Origin: Ensifer adhaerens
Lineage (GTDB): Bacteria > Pseudomonadota > Alphaproteobacteria > Rhizobiales > Rhizobiaceae
Length of the DNA: 64,000 nucleotides
Reading direction: 5' to 3'
NCBI RefSeq assembly: GCF_002007205.1
Contig: NZ_LAZS01000006.1
Span: forward strand, 744,001-808,000
A program made the translations under genes and the position numbers. The notes below the pieces were generated by a model. That model did no database searches, was not told the DNA's origin, and saw nothing but the letters and a program-made list of their open reading frames with translations. This document shows, one piece after another, positions 51,595 to 61,067 of the stretch; position 1 is the stretch's first letter, and each line of letters opens with the position of its first letter.

Positions 51595-52449
51595 ATGGCC
51601 ATGCCGGAAACGACGACAGAGGTGCCGCAGGATTTCGAGGCGCTGAAAGCCGCCATTCTGGAACGCAAGGCGGAGCTGCCGAAACGGCTGCGCCAGGTTG
51701 CCGCCTATTCGCTCGACAATCCCGATGAAATCGCCTTCGGCACGGCAGCGAGCATCGCGACTTCCGCCGAAGTGCAGCCGTCGACGCTGGTGCGCTTCGC
51801 CCAGCATTTCGGCTTCGAGGGCTTTTCCAGCCTGCAGCAGATTTTTCGCGCCCGGCTGCGTGAGCGCACACCCGGCTATGAGGACCGGCTGAAGGCGCTC
51901 AGCGCCAACGACCACAGCAAGCTCGAAAGCGGTTCGATCTTCAACGGCTTCGTCGCTGCCGCCCACCGCTCGCTCGACAACATCGCCTCCTCGGTGGATC
52001 CTGAAGCCTTCGAACGCGCCGTCGATATCCTCGCCAAGGCCGACACCGTCTACCTGATCGCCAAGCGCCGCTCCTATCCGATCTCCAGCTACATGGCCTA
52101 TGCCTTCGGCAAGCTGAAGGTGAAATACCAGCTCGTCGGCACCGCCGCCGGCATCGACGAGGACATGCTGGCGATGGCGACGAAAAACGATGCCGCCTTT
52201 GCCGTCAGCTTCTCGCCCTACGCCTCCGAAAGTGCGGCCCAGGCGCGGCTTCTCGCCGAACGCAAGGTGCCCGTCGTGTCGCTGACGGACTCGGCCTTCT
52301 CGCCCTTGGCAGAATCCTCGAAGGTCTGGTTCGAACTGGTCGAGGCCGACCATGCCGGTTTCCGTTCTCTTTCCGCCAGCATGGCCTTCGCCATGGCGCT
52401 GACGGTCGCCATTGCCGAGAAGCGGCAGCGGCTGGCGGAGGAGAAATAG
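51595..52449 (+). CDS. iolR: RpiR/MurR-family regulator of inositol catabolism
   Basis: A 284-residue regulator: N-terminal RpiR helix-turn-helix (LPKRLRQVAAYSLDNPDEIAFGTAASIATSAEVQPSTLVRFAQHFGFEGFSSLQQIFR) and a C-terminal SIS phosphosugar-binding domain (ILAKADTVYLIAKRRSYPISSYMAYAFGKLKVKYQLVG). Position directly upstream of iolCDEB and the shared GAA-N6-TTC sites make it the likely repressor, released by a phosphorylated inositol intermediate in related systems. The ATG at 51595 follows GGAGACGAGCGAGAC. Confidence 0.9.
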   Translation: MAMPETTTEVPQDFEALKAAILERKAELPKRLRQVAAYSLDNPDEIAFGTAASIATSAEVQPSTLVRFAQHFGFEGFSSLQQIFRARLRERTPGYEDRLKALSANDHSKLESGSIFNGFVAAAHRSLDNIASSVDPEAFERAVDILAKADTVYLIAKRRSYPISSYMAYAFGKLKVKYQLVGTAAGIDEDMLAMATKNDAAFAVSFSPYASESAAQARLLAERKVPVVSLTDSAFSPLAESSKVWFELVEADHAGFRSLSASMAFAMALTVAIAEKRQRLAEEK

Positions 52450-52465
52450 CACAAACGGAATGAAT

Positions 52466-52511
52466 GGAATGAAAATTCCATATTGACGAAACGTCGGAAT
52501 TTATGTTTCAT
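52466..52511 (+). promoter_or_regulatory. iolC promoter with IolR-like operator
   Basis: GGAA-N6-TTCC palindrome (GGAATGAAAATTCC, 52466-52479) just upstream of TTGACG (52483-52488), with TTTCAT (52506-52511) after 17 bases. A second GGAA (52457-52460) forms a direct repeat. From memory, a GGAA-N6-TTCC motif has been reported for S. meliloti IolR. Confidence 0.7.
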
Positions 52512-52573
52512 ACCGCCATCACCCACAGTACGGAAATGGTCGGGCCCGCCAAGGTGTCCGCGGGGAGGAAGCA

Positions 52574-54511
52574 GTGAGCCAGAACGTTTCGGCACAGGGA
52601 GCAAAGCCGCTCGACCTGATCACCATCGGCCGGGCCTCGGTCGATCTCTATGGCCAGCAGATCGGCACGCGGCTTGAAGACGTTTCGAGTTTTGCCAAGT
52701 CGGTCGGCGGCTGCCCCTGCAACATTTCCGTCGGCACCGCGCGGCTCGGGCTCAAGTCGGCCCTGCTCACCCGCGTCGGCGACGAGCAGATGGGCCGCTT
52801 CATCCGCGAACAGCTCACCCGGGAAGGCGTCGAGACTCGCGGCATCGTCACCGATCCGGAGCGCCTGACGGCGCTTGCGATCCTCGCGGTCGAAAACGAC
52901 AAGTCCTTCCCGCTGCTCTTCTATCGCGACAACTGCGCCGACAACGCGCTTTGCGAAGACGACGTCTCGGAGGAGTTCATCCGTTCCGCCCGGGCGATCC
53001 TCGTTTCCGGCACCCATTTCTCCAAGCCGAACACCGATGCCGCCCAGCGCAAGGCGATCCGCATCGCCAAGGAGAGCGGCGCCAAGATCGTCTTCGATAT
53101 CGACTACCGCCCGAACCTCTGGGGCCTGGCCGGCCATGACGCCGGCGAAAGCCGCTATATCGCGTCGGATCGCGTCTCGGCGCACCTGAAGACCGTCCTT
53201 GCCGATTGCGACCTGATCGTCGGCACGGAAGAGGAAGTGCTGATCGCGTCGGGCGAGAGCGACCTGCTGCAGGCACTGAAAACCATCCGCTCGCTATCCA
53301 GGGCGACGATCGTGCTCAAGCGCGGACCGATGGGCTGCATCGTCTATGACGGCCCGATCACCGACGATCTCGAAGACGGCATCGTCGGCAAGGGTTTCCC
53401 GATCGAGGTCTACAACGTGCTCGGCGCCGGCGACGCCTTCATGTCCGGGTTCCTGCGGGGCTGGCTCAAGGACGAGCCGCACGCGACATCGGCCACCTGG
53501 GCCAACGCCTGTGGCGCCTTCGCCGTCTCCCGCCTGCTCTGCGCGCCTGAAATCCCGACCTGGACGGAGCTCAAGTTCTTCCTCGAAAACGGCAGCAAGG
53601 AACGGGCGCTGCGCAAGGACGAGGCGATCAACCACGTCCACTGGGCGACCACCCGCCGCCGCGACATTCCGCTTCTGATGGCGCTGGCGATCGACCACCG
53701 CAGCCAACTCGAAGACATCGCCGCCGGCGATCCGGCACTGCTTGCCCGCATTCCCGCCTTCAAGGTTCTGGCGGTCAAGGCCGCAGCGCAGGTCGCGGCG
53801 GGACGCTCCGGCTTCGGCATGCTGATCGACGACAAATATGGCCGTGATGCGCTCTATGCCACCGGTGCCTATCGCGACTTCTGGATCGGCAAGCCGATCG
53901 AGTTGCCCGGCTCGCGCCCGTTGCAGTTCGAATTCAGCCAGGATCTCGGCAGCCGCCTGATCGACTGGCCGGTCGACCATTGCATCAAGGTGCTCTCCTT
54001 CTACCACCCGGACGACCCGGCCGAGCTGAAAGCCCAGCAGGTGGCAAAGCTCCGCTCGGCCTTCGAGGCGGCACGCAAGGTCGGTCGCGAAATCCTGATC
54101 GAGATCATCGCGGGCAAGCATGGCAAGCTCGACGACCAGACCATTCCGCGCGCGCTCAACGAGCTCTACGATGCAGGCCTCAAGCCGGACTGGTGGAAGC
54201 TCGAGCCGCAGGCAAGCCGCAGCGCCTGGGCAGCGATCGACGCCGTCATTGAGGCGCGCGATCCGCTCTGCCGTGGCGTGGTGCTGCTCGGCCTCGAAGC
54301 GCCCTATGAGCAGCTCAAGGACGGCTTTGCGGCCGCCCGCACCTCGAAGACCGTCAAGGGCTTCGCCGTCGGCCGCACGATCTTCGCCGACGCCGGACGG
54401 GCCTGGCTCGGCGGCACGATGACGGACGACCAGGCGATCGCCGACATGGCCGGAAAGTTCAAGGCCCTGGTCGATCTCTGGCTGCAACTGGGTGAAACAA
54501 AGGCGGCATAG
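52574..54511 (+). CDS. iolC: 5-dehydro-2-deoxygluconokinase fused to DUF2090 domain
   Basis: Kinase of inositol catabolism (5-dehydro-2-deoxy-gluconate to its 6-phosphate). Residues 1-330 are a PfkB-type sugar kinase (PLDLITIGRASVDLYGQQIG start; YNVLGAGDAFMSGFLRGWL with the catalytic Asp). Residues ~340-640 are a DUF2090 domain (NHVHWATTRRRDIPLLMALAIDHRSQLEDIAAGDPALLARIPAFK), an aldolase-like fold thought to act on the phosphorylated product. This fusion is typical in alphaproteobacteria. The start is a GTG at 52574 after GAGGAAGC. Confidence 0.93.
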   Translation: MSQNVSAQGAKPLDLITIGRASVDLYGQQIGTRLEDVSSFAKSVGGCPCNISVGTARLGLKSALLTRVGDEQMGRFIREQLTREGVETRGIVTDPERLTALAILAVENDKSFPLLFYRDNCADNALCEDDVSEEFIRSARAILVSGTHFSKPNTDAAQRKAIRIAKESGAKIVFDIDYRPNLWGLAGHDAGESRYIASDRVSAHLKTVLADCDLIVGTEEEVLIASGESDLLQALKTIRSLSRATIVLKRGPMGCIVYDGPITDDLEDGIVGKGFPIEVYNVLGAGDAFMSGFLRGWLKDEPHATSATWANACGAFAVSRLLCAPEIPTWTELKFFLENGSKERALRKDEAINHVHWATTRRRDIPLLMALAIDHRSQLEDIAAGDPALLARIPAFKVLAVKAAAQVAAGRSGFGMLIDDKYGRDALYATGAYRDFWIGKPIELPGSRPLQFEFSQDLGSRLIDWPVDHCIKVLSFYHPDDPAELKAQQVAKLRSAFEAARKVGREILIEIIAGKHGKLDDQTIPRALNELYDAGLKPDWWKLEPQASRSAWAAIDAVIEARDPLCRGVVLLGLEAPYEQLKDGFAAARTSKTVKGFAVGRTIFADAGRAWLGGTMTDDQAIADMAGKFKALVDLWLQLGETKAA

Positions 54512-54585
54512 GATCGACGCAATCGTTGACCATGCAGCAGACAGGGTGGAACGGGACGATTTCGCCCACGAGGAGGAAACAGATT

Positions 54586-56439
54586 ATGAGCCAGAAGACC
54601 GTGCGCCTGACCATGGCCCAGGCCGTGGCGCGGTTCCTGACCCGCCAGATGACCGTCATCGATGGCAAGAAGGTGCCGATCTTCGGCGGCGTCTTTGCCA
54701 TCTTCGGCCACGGCAACGTCGCCGGCGTCGGCGAGGCGCTGCATGCGATCAAGGAGACGCTGCCGACCTATCGCGCCCAGAACGAGCAGGGCATGGCGAA
54801 TGCGGCGATCGCCTTTGCCAAGGCGAGCTTCCGCCGCCGCTTCATGGCCTGCACCACCTCGATCGGCCCGGGCGCGCTCAACATGGTGACCTCGGCGGCA
54901 CTCGCCCATGTCAACCGCCTACCGGTCCTGTTCCTGCCCGGCGATGTTTTCGCCAACCGCCGGCCCGATCCGGTGCTGCAGCAGGTCGAAAGCTTCGGCG
55001 ACGGCACGATCTCGGCGAACGACTGCTTCCGCCCGGTGTCGCGCTACTTTGACCGTATCACCCGTCCCGAACAGATCGTCCCGGCGCTGCGGCGCGCCAT
55101 GCAGGTGCTGACCGATCCCGCCGATTGCGGCCCGGTGACGCTGTCGCTCTGCCAGGATGTGCAGGCGGAAGCCTATGACTATCCGGAAAACTTCTTCGAC
55201 GAGAAGGTCTGGGTGCCGCGCCGCATCGAACCCGATCTCGACGAACTGGCAACGGCGATCGCGGCGCTCAAAGCAGCAAAGAAACCGATCATCATCGCCG
55301 GCGGCGGCGTGCTCTATTCGGAAGCGAGCAAGGAGCTCGCTGATTTCGCCGAGCGCCACGGCATTCCCGTCGTCGAGACCCAGGCCGGCAAGTCGGCGCT
55401 GCCGCATTCGCATACGCTCAACATGGGCTCGGTCGGCGTGACCGGCACCTCTGCCTCCAACGCGCTCGCCGAGGATGCCGACGTCGTTCTCGCCGTCGGC
55501 TCGCGCTTGCAGGACTTCACCACCGGCTCCTGGGCGCTGTTCAAGAACGACGGCCTGAAGATCATCGGCCTCAACGTCCAGCCCTTCGATGCCGGCAAGC
55601 ATAACGGCCTGCCGCTGATCGCCGACGCCCGAGCCGGTCTTAACCGCATCTCCGGCGGCCTCGGCGGCTACAAGGCCGATCCGAGCTGGACCGCCAAGGC
55701 CAAGACCGGCAAGGCCGAATGGCTGGCCGCTGCCGACAAGGCGACGGCGACGACCAATGCAGCCCTTCCCTCGGACGCCCAGGTGATCGGCGCAGTACAG
55801 CGCGCCCGCGGCGGCAAGAACACGACGCTCGTCTGCGCCGCCGGCGGTCTGCCCGGTGAGTTGCACAAGCTCTGGCAGGCGGAAGAGCCAGGCGGCTATC
55901 ACATGGAATACGGCTTCTCGACCATGGGTTACGAAGTCGCCGGCGGTCTTGGCGTCAAGCTCGCCAAGCCCGAGAGCGACGTGATCGTCATGGTCGGCGA
56001 CGGCAGCTACATGATGCTGAACTCGGAGATCGCCTCCTCGATCATGCTCGGCGCCAAGTTCACCATCGTGCTGCTCGACAATGCCGGCTACGGCTGCATC
56101 AACCGGCTGCAGATGGGCACCGGCGGCGCCAACTTCAACAATCTCTTGAAGGACACGCACCACGTCGAACTGCCGCAGATCGACTTCGCGGCCCATGCCG
56201 GTGCCATGGGCGCCGTCACCCGCAAGGTCGGCTCGATCTCCGAGCTTGAAGCGGCGCTCAAGGAGACCGCGAGCGAGACGCGCACGACCGTCATCGTCAT
56301 CGACACCGATCCGCTGATCACGACGGAGGCGGGCGGCCACTGGTGGGACGTGGCGGTGCCGGAGGTTTCAGAGCGTAGCCAAGTGAACGACGCGCGCCAG
56401 GGCTACGAGAAGGCCCTCACCGCCCAGCGCTTCGGCTAA
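54586..56439 (+). CDS. iolD: 3D-(3,5/4)-trihydroxycyclohexane-1,2-dione hydrolase
   Basis: Thiamine-diphosphate enzyme that opens the inositol ring. The 617-residue protein has the N-terminal TPP-binding Pyr domain, a middle domain (AAKKPIIIAGGGVLYSEASKEL), and the C-terminal PP domain with GDGSYMMLNSEIASS and NAGYGCINRLQMGTGGANF. Length and order fit IolD. GAGGAGG before the ATG at 54586 sets the start. The mosaic repeat copy B follows it. Confidence 0.95.
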   Translation: MSQKTVRLTMAQAVARFLTRQMTVIDGKKVPIFGGVFAIFGHGNVAGVGEALHAIKETLPTYRAQNEQGMANAAIAFAKASFRRRFMACTTSIGPGALNMVTSAALAHVNRLPVLFLPGDVFANRRPDPVLQQVESFGDGTISANDCFRPVSRYFDRITRPEQIVPALRRAMQVLTDPADCGPVTLSLCQDVQAEAYDYPENFFDEKVWVPRRIEPDLDELATAIAALKAAKKPIIIAGGGVLYSEASKELADFAERHGIPVVETQAGKSALPHSHTLNMGSVGVTGTSASNALAEDADVVLAVGSRLQDFTTGSWALFKNDGLKIIGLNVQPFDAGKHNGLPLIADARAGLNRISGGLGGYKADPSWTAKAKTGKAEWLAAADKATATTNAALPSDAQVIGAVQRARGGKNTTLVCAAGGLPGELHKLWQAEEPGGYHMEYGFSTMGYEVAGGLGVKLAKPESDVIVMVGDGSYMMLNSEIASSIMLGAKFTIVLLDNAGYGCINRLQMGTGGANFNNLLKDTHHVELPQIDFAAHAGAMGAVTRKVGSISELEAALKETASETRTTVIVIDTDPLITTEAGGHWWDVAVPEVSERSQVNDARQGYEKALTAQRFG

Positions 56440-56489
56440 GATTGCCCTTTCGGCGCCCGCGTTTTCGCGCGGGCGTCATTCTGCTTTAT

Positions 56490-56645
56490 GCCCCTCACCC
56501 TAACCCTCTCCCCGCATGCGGGGAGAGGGGACATCGAAGAGCCCGGCGTGTCCGTTTCGCGACGCCTAAGAGAGGATACGAAGGGGCGCGACATATCCCT
56601 TCTCCCCGCCTGCGGGGAGAAGGTGGCGGCAGCCGGATGAGGGGC
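56490..56645 (+). repeat. Mosaic dispersed repeat, copy B (iolD-iolE gap)
   Basis: Same plan and orientation as copy A (48954-49107): left end GCCCCTCACCCTAACC, two CCCCGC/GCGGGG hairpins, variable middle, right end GGCAGCCGGATGAG. It fills most of the 285-bp gap inside the iol block. Confidence 0.88.
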
Positions 56646-56724
56646 CATTGTCCTCTCCTTCCGCGCCAACCAGACAACACGAACGATCCGCCTGCGCGGA
56701 CAATGCTATAGGAAACGACAGACA

Positions 56725-57624
56725 ATGATCCGCTACGGAACCAACCCGATCGCCTGGAGCAACGACGACGATCATTCGATCGGCGCGCATCTGACGCTCG
56801 AGGACTGCCTCTCCGATTGCCAGAAGATCGGCTTCGACGGCATCGAGAAGGGCCACAAGATGCCATCCGACCCGGAGGCGCTGAAGCAGAAGCTCGGCTC
56901 CTACGATCTCGTCTTCGTTTCCGGCTGGCACTCGACCAACCTGCTCACCCATGACGTCGAGGCCGAGAAGAAGGCGATCCAGCCGCATCTCGACCTCCTG
57001 AAGCACAATGGCTGCAAGGTGGCGATCGTCTGCGAAACCTCGAACGCCATCCATGGCGACGACGGCAAGTCGGTTGCCAGCGACAAGCCGGTGCTGCCGG
57101 CCGACCAGTGGAAGAAGTTCGGCGCCGACCTCGAAGCGATCGCTCAGTATTGCGCCGACCAGGGCATCGATCTCGTCTACCATCACCACATGGGCACGAT
57201 CGTCCAGACGGGCGAGGAGATCGACCTCCTGATGCAGAACACCGGCCCGGCGACCAAACTTTTGCTTGATACCGGTCACGCTTGGTTCGGCGGTTCCGAT
57301 CCGGCTGAGGTCGCCAAGAAATACATGCATCGTGTGCGCCACATCCATTGCAAGAACGTGCGTCCCGCTGTCCGCAAGGTGGTCGAGGGCGAAGGCCTCT
57401 CCTTCCTCGAAGGCGTGCGCCGTGGTGTCTTCACGGTTCCCGGCGACAGCGAGGGAGGCGTCGACTTCCTGCCCGTGCTGAAGATCGCCGCCGAACACAA
57501 CTATTCCGGCTGGCTGGTCATCGAGGCGGAACAGGATTCGGCCGTGCGCAACCCGTTCGAATACCAGTCGCTCGGCCTGAAGTCGCTGAAGGCCTTCGCC
57601 AAGGAAGCCGGGCTCGACAAGTAA
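56725..57624 (+). CDS. iolE: Myo-inosose-2 dehydratase
   Basis: Removes water from 2-keto-myo-inositol. A 299-residue xylose-isomerase-like TIM barrel: [43 protein letters not shown] at the start, then [20 protein letters not shown] and [17 protein letters not shown] with metal-binding His, Asp and Glu residues. Length fits. Mosaic repeats lie on both sides of the gene. Confidence 0.95.
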   Translation: MIRYGTNPIAWSNDDDHSIGAHLTLEDCLSDCQKIGFDGIEKGHKMPSDPEALKQKLGSYDLVFVSGWHSTNLLTHDVEAEKKAIQPHLDLLKHNGCKVAIVCETSNAIHGDDGKSVASDKPVLPADQWKKFGADLEAIAQYCADQGIDLVYHHHMGTIVQTGEEIDLLMQNTGPATKLLLDTGHAWFGGSDPAEVAKKYMHRVRHIHCKNVRPAVRKVVEGEGLSFLEGVRRGVFTVPGDSEGGVDFLPVLKIAAEHNYSGWLVIEAEQDSAVRNPFEYQSLGLKSLKAFAKEAGLDK

Positions 57625-57658
57625 GCCCAGACTTTCGGTCGCCGGACTTGGAGTGAGT

Positions 57659-57831
57659 GCCCCTCATCCGGCTGCCGCCACCTTCTCCCCGCTGGCGGGG
57701 AGAAGGGATATGCCGCGCGCCCTCCGGCCCCTCGCGACGTAGAGGTGGGGAGCGCGAAGCAAACTCCGAAAATCCCCTCTCCCCGTAAGCGGGGAGAGGG
57801 TTAGTCCTCGGTTAAACCCGAGGAGAGGGGC
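57659..57831 (-). repeat. Mosaic dispersed repeat, copy C, reversed (iolE-iolB gap)
   Basis: Same element as copies A and B in reverse orientation: the plus strand starts GCCCCTCATCCGGCTGCC and ends with the CCCTAACC-like part. It has an extra nested palindrome (TCCTCGG/CCGAGGA, about 57805-57824) in the terminal block. With copy B it makes an inverted pair flanking iolE. Confidence 0.85.
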
Positions 57832-57878
57832 AAGCCATAAGTTCGGCCTGCCCGTAGCAAAGAATCAGGGAGATCGAC

Positions 57879-58679
57879 ATGTCCAAGCTGCTCGTCAAAC
57901 CGAAGGCCAAATCGGGCCTTATGCAAAACGTGACGCCGGAGAGCGCCGGCTGGACCTATGTCGGCTTCGCGCTGGAACGGCTGAAAGCGGGCGAGACGAC
58001 CGAGGGCGAGACCGGCGACAAGGAAATCTGCCTGGTGCTGGTTTCCGGCAAGGCGAAGGTCGCGGTCGACGGCGAAAGCCTCGGCGAGCTCGGAGAGCGC
58101 ATGACCCCCTTCGAGGGCCAGCCCTATGCCGTCTACGTGCCGAAAGGCAGCCGCTGGCAGGCAACGGCGACCTCCGATCTCGATCTTGCCATCTGCTCGG
58201 CGCCGGGCGGCGACGGCTTCAAGGCGAAGGTGATCGCGCCGGGCACGCACAAGCAGATGACCCGCGGCAAGGGCACCAATACCCGCTACGTCACCAACAT
58301 CATGCCGGAAGACGACGGTTCGGCCCAGTCGCTGCTCGTCGTCGAGGTGATCACGCCCGGCGGCCATACCTCCTCCTATCCGCCGCACAAGCACGATCAG
58401 GACGACCTGCCGGCCGAAAGCTATCTGGAAGAGACCTATTACCATCGGCTGAACCCGCCGCAGGGTTTCGCGATGCAGCGCGTCTATACCGACGACCGCT
58501 CGCTGGACGAGACCATGGCGGTCGAGGACGGCGACGTGACGCTGGTGCCGAGGGGCTATCACCCGGTTGCCGCCGTGCACGGCTACGACGTCTACTATCT
58601 CAACGTCATGGCCGGGCCGAAGCGCATCTGGAAGTTCCACAACGCCCGCGAACACGAGTGGCTGTTCACCGGCGTGTAG
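57879..58679 (+). CDS. iolB: 5-deoxy-glucuronate isomerase
   Basis: Isomerises 5-deoxy-glucuronate to 5-dehydro-2-deoxygluconate, feeding IolC. A 266-residue bicupin with TSSYPPHKHDQDDLPAESYLEETYYHRLNPPQGFAMQRVYTDDRSLDETMAVEDGDVTLVPRGYHPV, which carries the metal-binding histidines and Glu. Last gene of the iol block. No terminator recognised; a 171-bp gap with no gene follows. Confidence 0.95.
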   Translation: MSKLLVKPKAKSGLMQNVTPESAGWTYVGFALERLKAGETTEGETGDKEICLVLVSGKAKVAVDGESLGELGERMTPFEGQPYAVYVPKGSRWQATATSDLDLAICSAPGGDGFKAKVIAPGTHKQMTRGKGTNTRYVTNIMPEDDGSAQSLLVVEVITPGGHTSSYPPHKHDQDDLPAESYLEETYYHRLNPPQGFAMQRVYTDDRSLDETMAVEDGDVTLVPRGYHPVAAVHGYDVYYLNVMAGPKRIWKFHNAREHEWLFTGV

Positions 58680-58850
58680 GCGGTAACGAACCAAGCGGTC
58701 GTGCTCCGCCGCTCGTCGTCCATGTATCGCGGGACACGGCGAGGTGCTGCACCCCTTATCCCGTTCGCTCCCTGAGGCTTCGGGGCGGGTGAGAGCGGCA
58801 TACACTTTTGCCCGTTCCGCCCTAGCTTCCCTGCTTTCAGGGAGGCCTTG

Positions 58851-59270
58851 ATGCAAATCGACGGACAATGCCATTGCGGCTTCGTCACCTACGAGGCGGA
58901 GATCGATCCGGCCGACGTGGGGATCTGCCATTGCACCGATTGCCAGCAGCTGACCGGAACCGCCTATCGCGTCACGGCCGGTACGGCGCGCGAGAACTTT
59001 CGCCTGACCGGCGGCGAACCGAAGCTCTATGTGAAGATCGGCGCAAACGGGCGGCAGCGCCTGCAGTTCTTCTGCCCGAACTGCGGCTCGCCGATCTATA
59101 CGACCGGCACCGACGAGGATGCCCTCGAGGTCGGGATACGGGTGGGTACGATCAACCAGCGCCGGGAACTGAGGCCGCGGTCGCAGATCTGGTGTTCCTC
59201 GGCGCTCCCGTGGATCGGTCATGTCAGGAAATTGCCGGGGCGCGAGCGTGACGAAGCGCCCCACGCGTAG
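58851..59270 (+). CDS. GFA-family zinc-binding protein
   Basis: A 139-residue protein of the glutathione-dependent formaldehyde-activating (GFA/CENP-V) family. The Cys motifs are CHCG near residue 7, CHCTDCQQLTG near 27 and CPNCGSPIY near 75, which bind two zinc ions in relatives. The family is often of unknown activity. AGGGAGG sets the ATG at 58851. Convergent with the DUF2268 gene. Confidence 0.88.
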   Translation: MQIDGQCHCGFVTYEAEIDPADVGICHCTDCQQLTGTAYRVTAGTARENFRLTGGEPKLYVKIGANGRQRLQFFCPNCGSPIYTTGTDEDALEVGIRVGTINQRRELRPRSQIWCSSALPWIGHVRKLPGRERDEAPHA

Positions 59271-59288
59271 ACCAGCGCGACCGGGGCA

Positions 59289-59993
59289 TCATGCGGCGGC
59301 GAGCAGACGATCCTTCAGCGGCGCCCACGCTTCGCCGATCACGACAGATGCCGGTGTCGCCGTCATCTGCGACGGGCGCGCATCCGGGTTTGCCGCAAGA
59401 TAGGTCTTCACCAGATGATAGCCGATCGTGTAGCCGGCCCAGCGCGGCAGAGAACGATCGGTGCCAAAGAACCAGCCCGCATGATCGTAGGTCTCGGCCC
59501 AGAGCTGCCGTTCGGCACTTTCCAGCACCGCGGCCCAATCGGCCGCTGCGATGGCGTGGTTCCACGCATGGCCGTCGCCGCCGTTGATCTCGGCATCGAA
59601 GGCATCGGCCAACCCCTCGGTGACCAGAGCTTCACCGAGCTTGGAGCCATAGCCGCAGGTCGCGTGGCGGAAGGAGTGATGCAGCTCGTGCGTCAGCAAT
59701 TTCCGCACCTCTCCCGCTGCAAGGCTCGCCTCGAAGTTCTCGTTGCCGGGATCGACCGTGAAGAAGACCAGCGCCCTGCGGTAGCAGGCGCCTCCAATGC
59801 CGAGTTCGGGGATCGTCTCGCCCGCACGATACTCGACGAGGACATCGATGGGAGCGGCGCTGTCAGAGGCGGAAACCGACGCGCCGACACGCTCGGCGGT
59901 TTCACGCACCGCCTCCCGTATCCGTTCGCGCCACGGCGCCAGAGATCCGTCCGCTTCGAGGAAGTGAACACGCAGATCCAGCATTTCGACCAT
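59289..59993 (-). CDS. DUF2268-type putative zinc metallopeptidase
   Basis: A 234-residue protein with a HExxH motif (HELHHSFRH, His102, Glu103, His106) and a downstream Glu (TEGLADAFDAE) that could be the third zinc ligand, plus FGTDRSLPRWAGYTIGYHLVKTYL and the final helix. This is the DUF2268 pattern for predicted zinc-dependent proteases. There is no signal peptide, so it is probably cytosolic. Natural substrate unknown. Confidence 0.82.
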   Translation of the reverse strand: MVEMLDLRVHFLEADGSLAPWRERIREAVRETAERVGASVSASDSAAPIDVLVEYRAGETIPELGIGGACYRRALVFFTVDPGNENFEASLAAGEVRKLLTHELHHSFRHATCGYGSKLGEALVTEGLADAFDAEINGGDGHAWNHAIAAADWAAVLESAERQLWAETYDHAGWFFGTDRSLPRWAGYTIGYHLVKTYLAANPDARPSQMTATPASVVIGEAWAPLKDRLLAAA

Positions 59994-60169
59994 CTCCTAT
60001 TGTCTCTCCGCCTGGCATCGCAACGTAAGGATGCGGCCAGTGATTGCAACGCCGGAAAGATGAAAGTTTCGAAGGACCGCCGATATCGGCCAGACACGGC
60101 GTCAATGCGATGGCCGGATGTGGCGCCGCGGTGTACAAGACAGGCAAAAGAACGGAGCCGGCGCGCGGA

Positions 60170-60976
60170 ATGGCAAAGGGTCACATCAGGATGCTGCGCA
60201 GTGCCGCCGCGGGCATAGACGCGGTCGAGGCCGAAACGCGCCAGTCGTTCGCCCGCCACACGCACGACCAGTTCGGCATCGGGCTCATCTATGAGGGCGC
60301 GCAAAAGTCGCTCAGCGGCCGCGGCATGGTGGAGGCCGGCGCCGGCGACATGATCACCGTCAACCCCGGCGAGGTACACGACGGCATGCCGATCGGCGAC
60401 GCCGGGCGTGCCTGGCGCATGCTCTATTTCGATCCCTCCGTCATTGCCGCCGCCGCCGAGGATATCAGCCAGGGCCGCGCGCATTCCGGCGAGTTCACCG
60501 CCCCCGCCTTCCACGACCGGGCGGTGGCCGATCAGTTCCGATCACTGTTTGCGGCAATCACCGCCCCGATGGCGCAGGGTGACGCCATCCGGCACGACGA
60601 GCGGCTTCTGTTGCTGCTTGCGAGCGTTCTCGCCACCGGCGGCCACCGGCCCATGGAAAGACCGGCCACGGTCACCGCCGCCAAGACGATGATCGACGAC
60701 GATCCGACGGTCGCGATCACGCTTGCCGACCTCGCCGCCGAGACAGGACTCAGCCGTTTCCAACTGGTGCGCCACTTCGCCGGGGCCGTCGGGCTCACGC
60801 CGCATGCCTATATCGTCCAGCGCCGCATCGATCTCGCCCGCCGCCTGATCGGCGGAGGCATGCCGCTGGCGGAGGCAGCATTTGCCGCCGGTTTCGCCGA
60901 CCAGAGCCACATGACCCGTGTCTTCGTCCGCAAGTACGGTCTTTCGCCCGGCGCCTATGCCGAGGCCAAAAAGTAA
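60170..60976 (+). CDS. AraC-family transcriptional regulator
   Basis: A 268-residue regulator with an N-terminal AraC-type cupin (HTHDQFGIGLIYEGAQKSLSGRGMVEAGAGDMITVNPGEVHDGMP) and a C-terminal two-helix-turn-helix DNA-binding domain (ITLADLAAETGLSRFQLVRHFAGAVGLTPHAYIVQRRIDLARRLIGGGMPLAEAAFAAGFADQSHMTRVFVRKYGLSPGAY). Start 60170 follows GCGCGGA. It lies 91 bp before an EamA transporter on the same strand and probably controls it. Confidence 0.9.
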   Translation: MAKGHIRMLRSAAAGIDAVEAETRQSFARHTHDQFGIGLIYEGAQKSLSGRGMVEAGAGDMITVNPGEVHDGMPIGDAGRAWRMLYFDPSVIAAAAEDISQGRAHSGEFTAPAFHDRAVADQFRSLFAAITAPMAQGDAIRHDERLLLLLASVLATGGHRPMERPATVTAAKTMIDDDPTVAITLADLAAETGLSRFQLVRHFAGAVGLTPHAYIVQRRIDLARRLIGGGMPLAEAAFAAGFADQSHMTRVFVRKYGLSPGAYAEAKK

Positions 60977-61067
60977 CGCCTGCAATTCCGTTCAAGACCC
61001 GCCCTTTCCTCTGGCGCATTGCTCACCTGCGCATCGACGACGCGCGGCATCGCAATGGAGAACGGAC

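Noticed and set aside
53294-56340. Long minus-strand frames opposite iolC (53294-54487) and iolD (54919-56340)
   Set aside because: No conserved motif; iolC and iolD are certain on the plus strand.
48954-57831. CRISPR array from the repeated CCCCGC/GCGGGG units
   Set aside because: Only three copies kilobases apart with different spacing; no regular repeat-spacer pattern and no cas genes.
57801-59264. 487-codon minus-strand frame opposite iolB and the GFA gene
   Set aside because: Shadow frame spanning two genes and an intergenic gap; no domain recognised.
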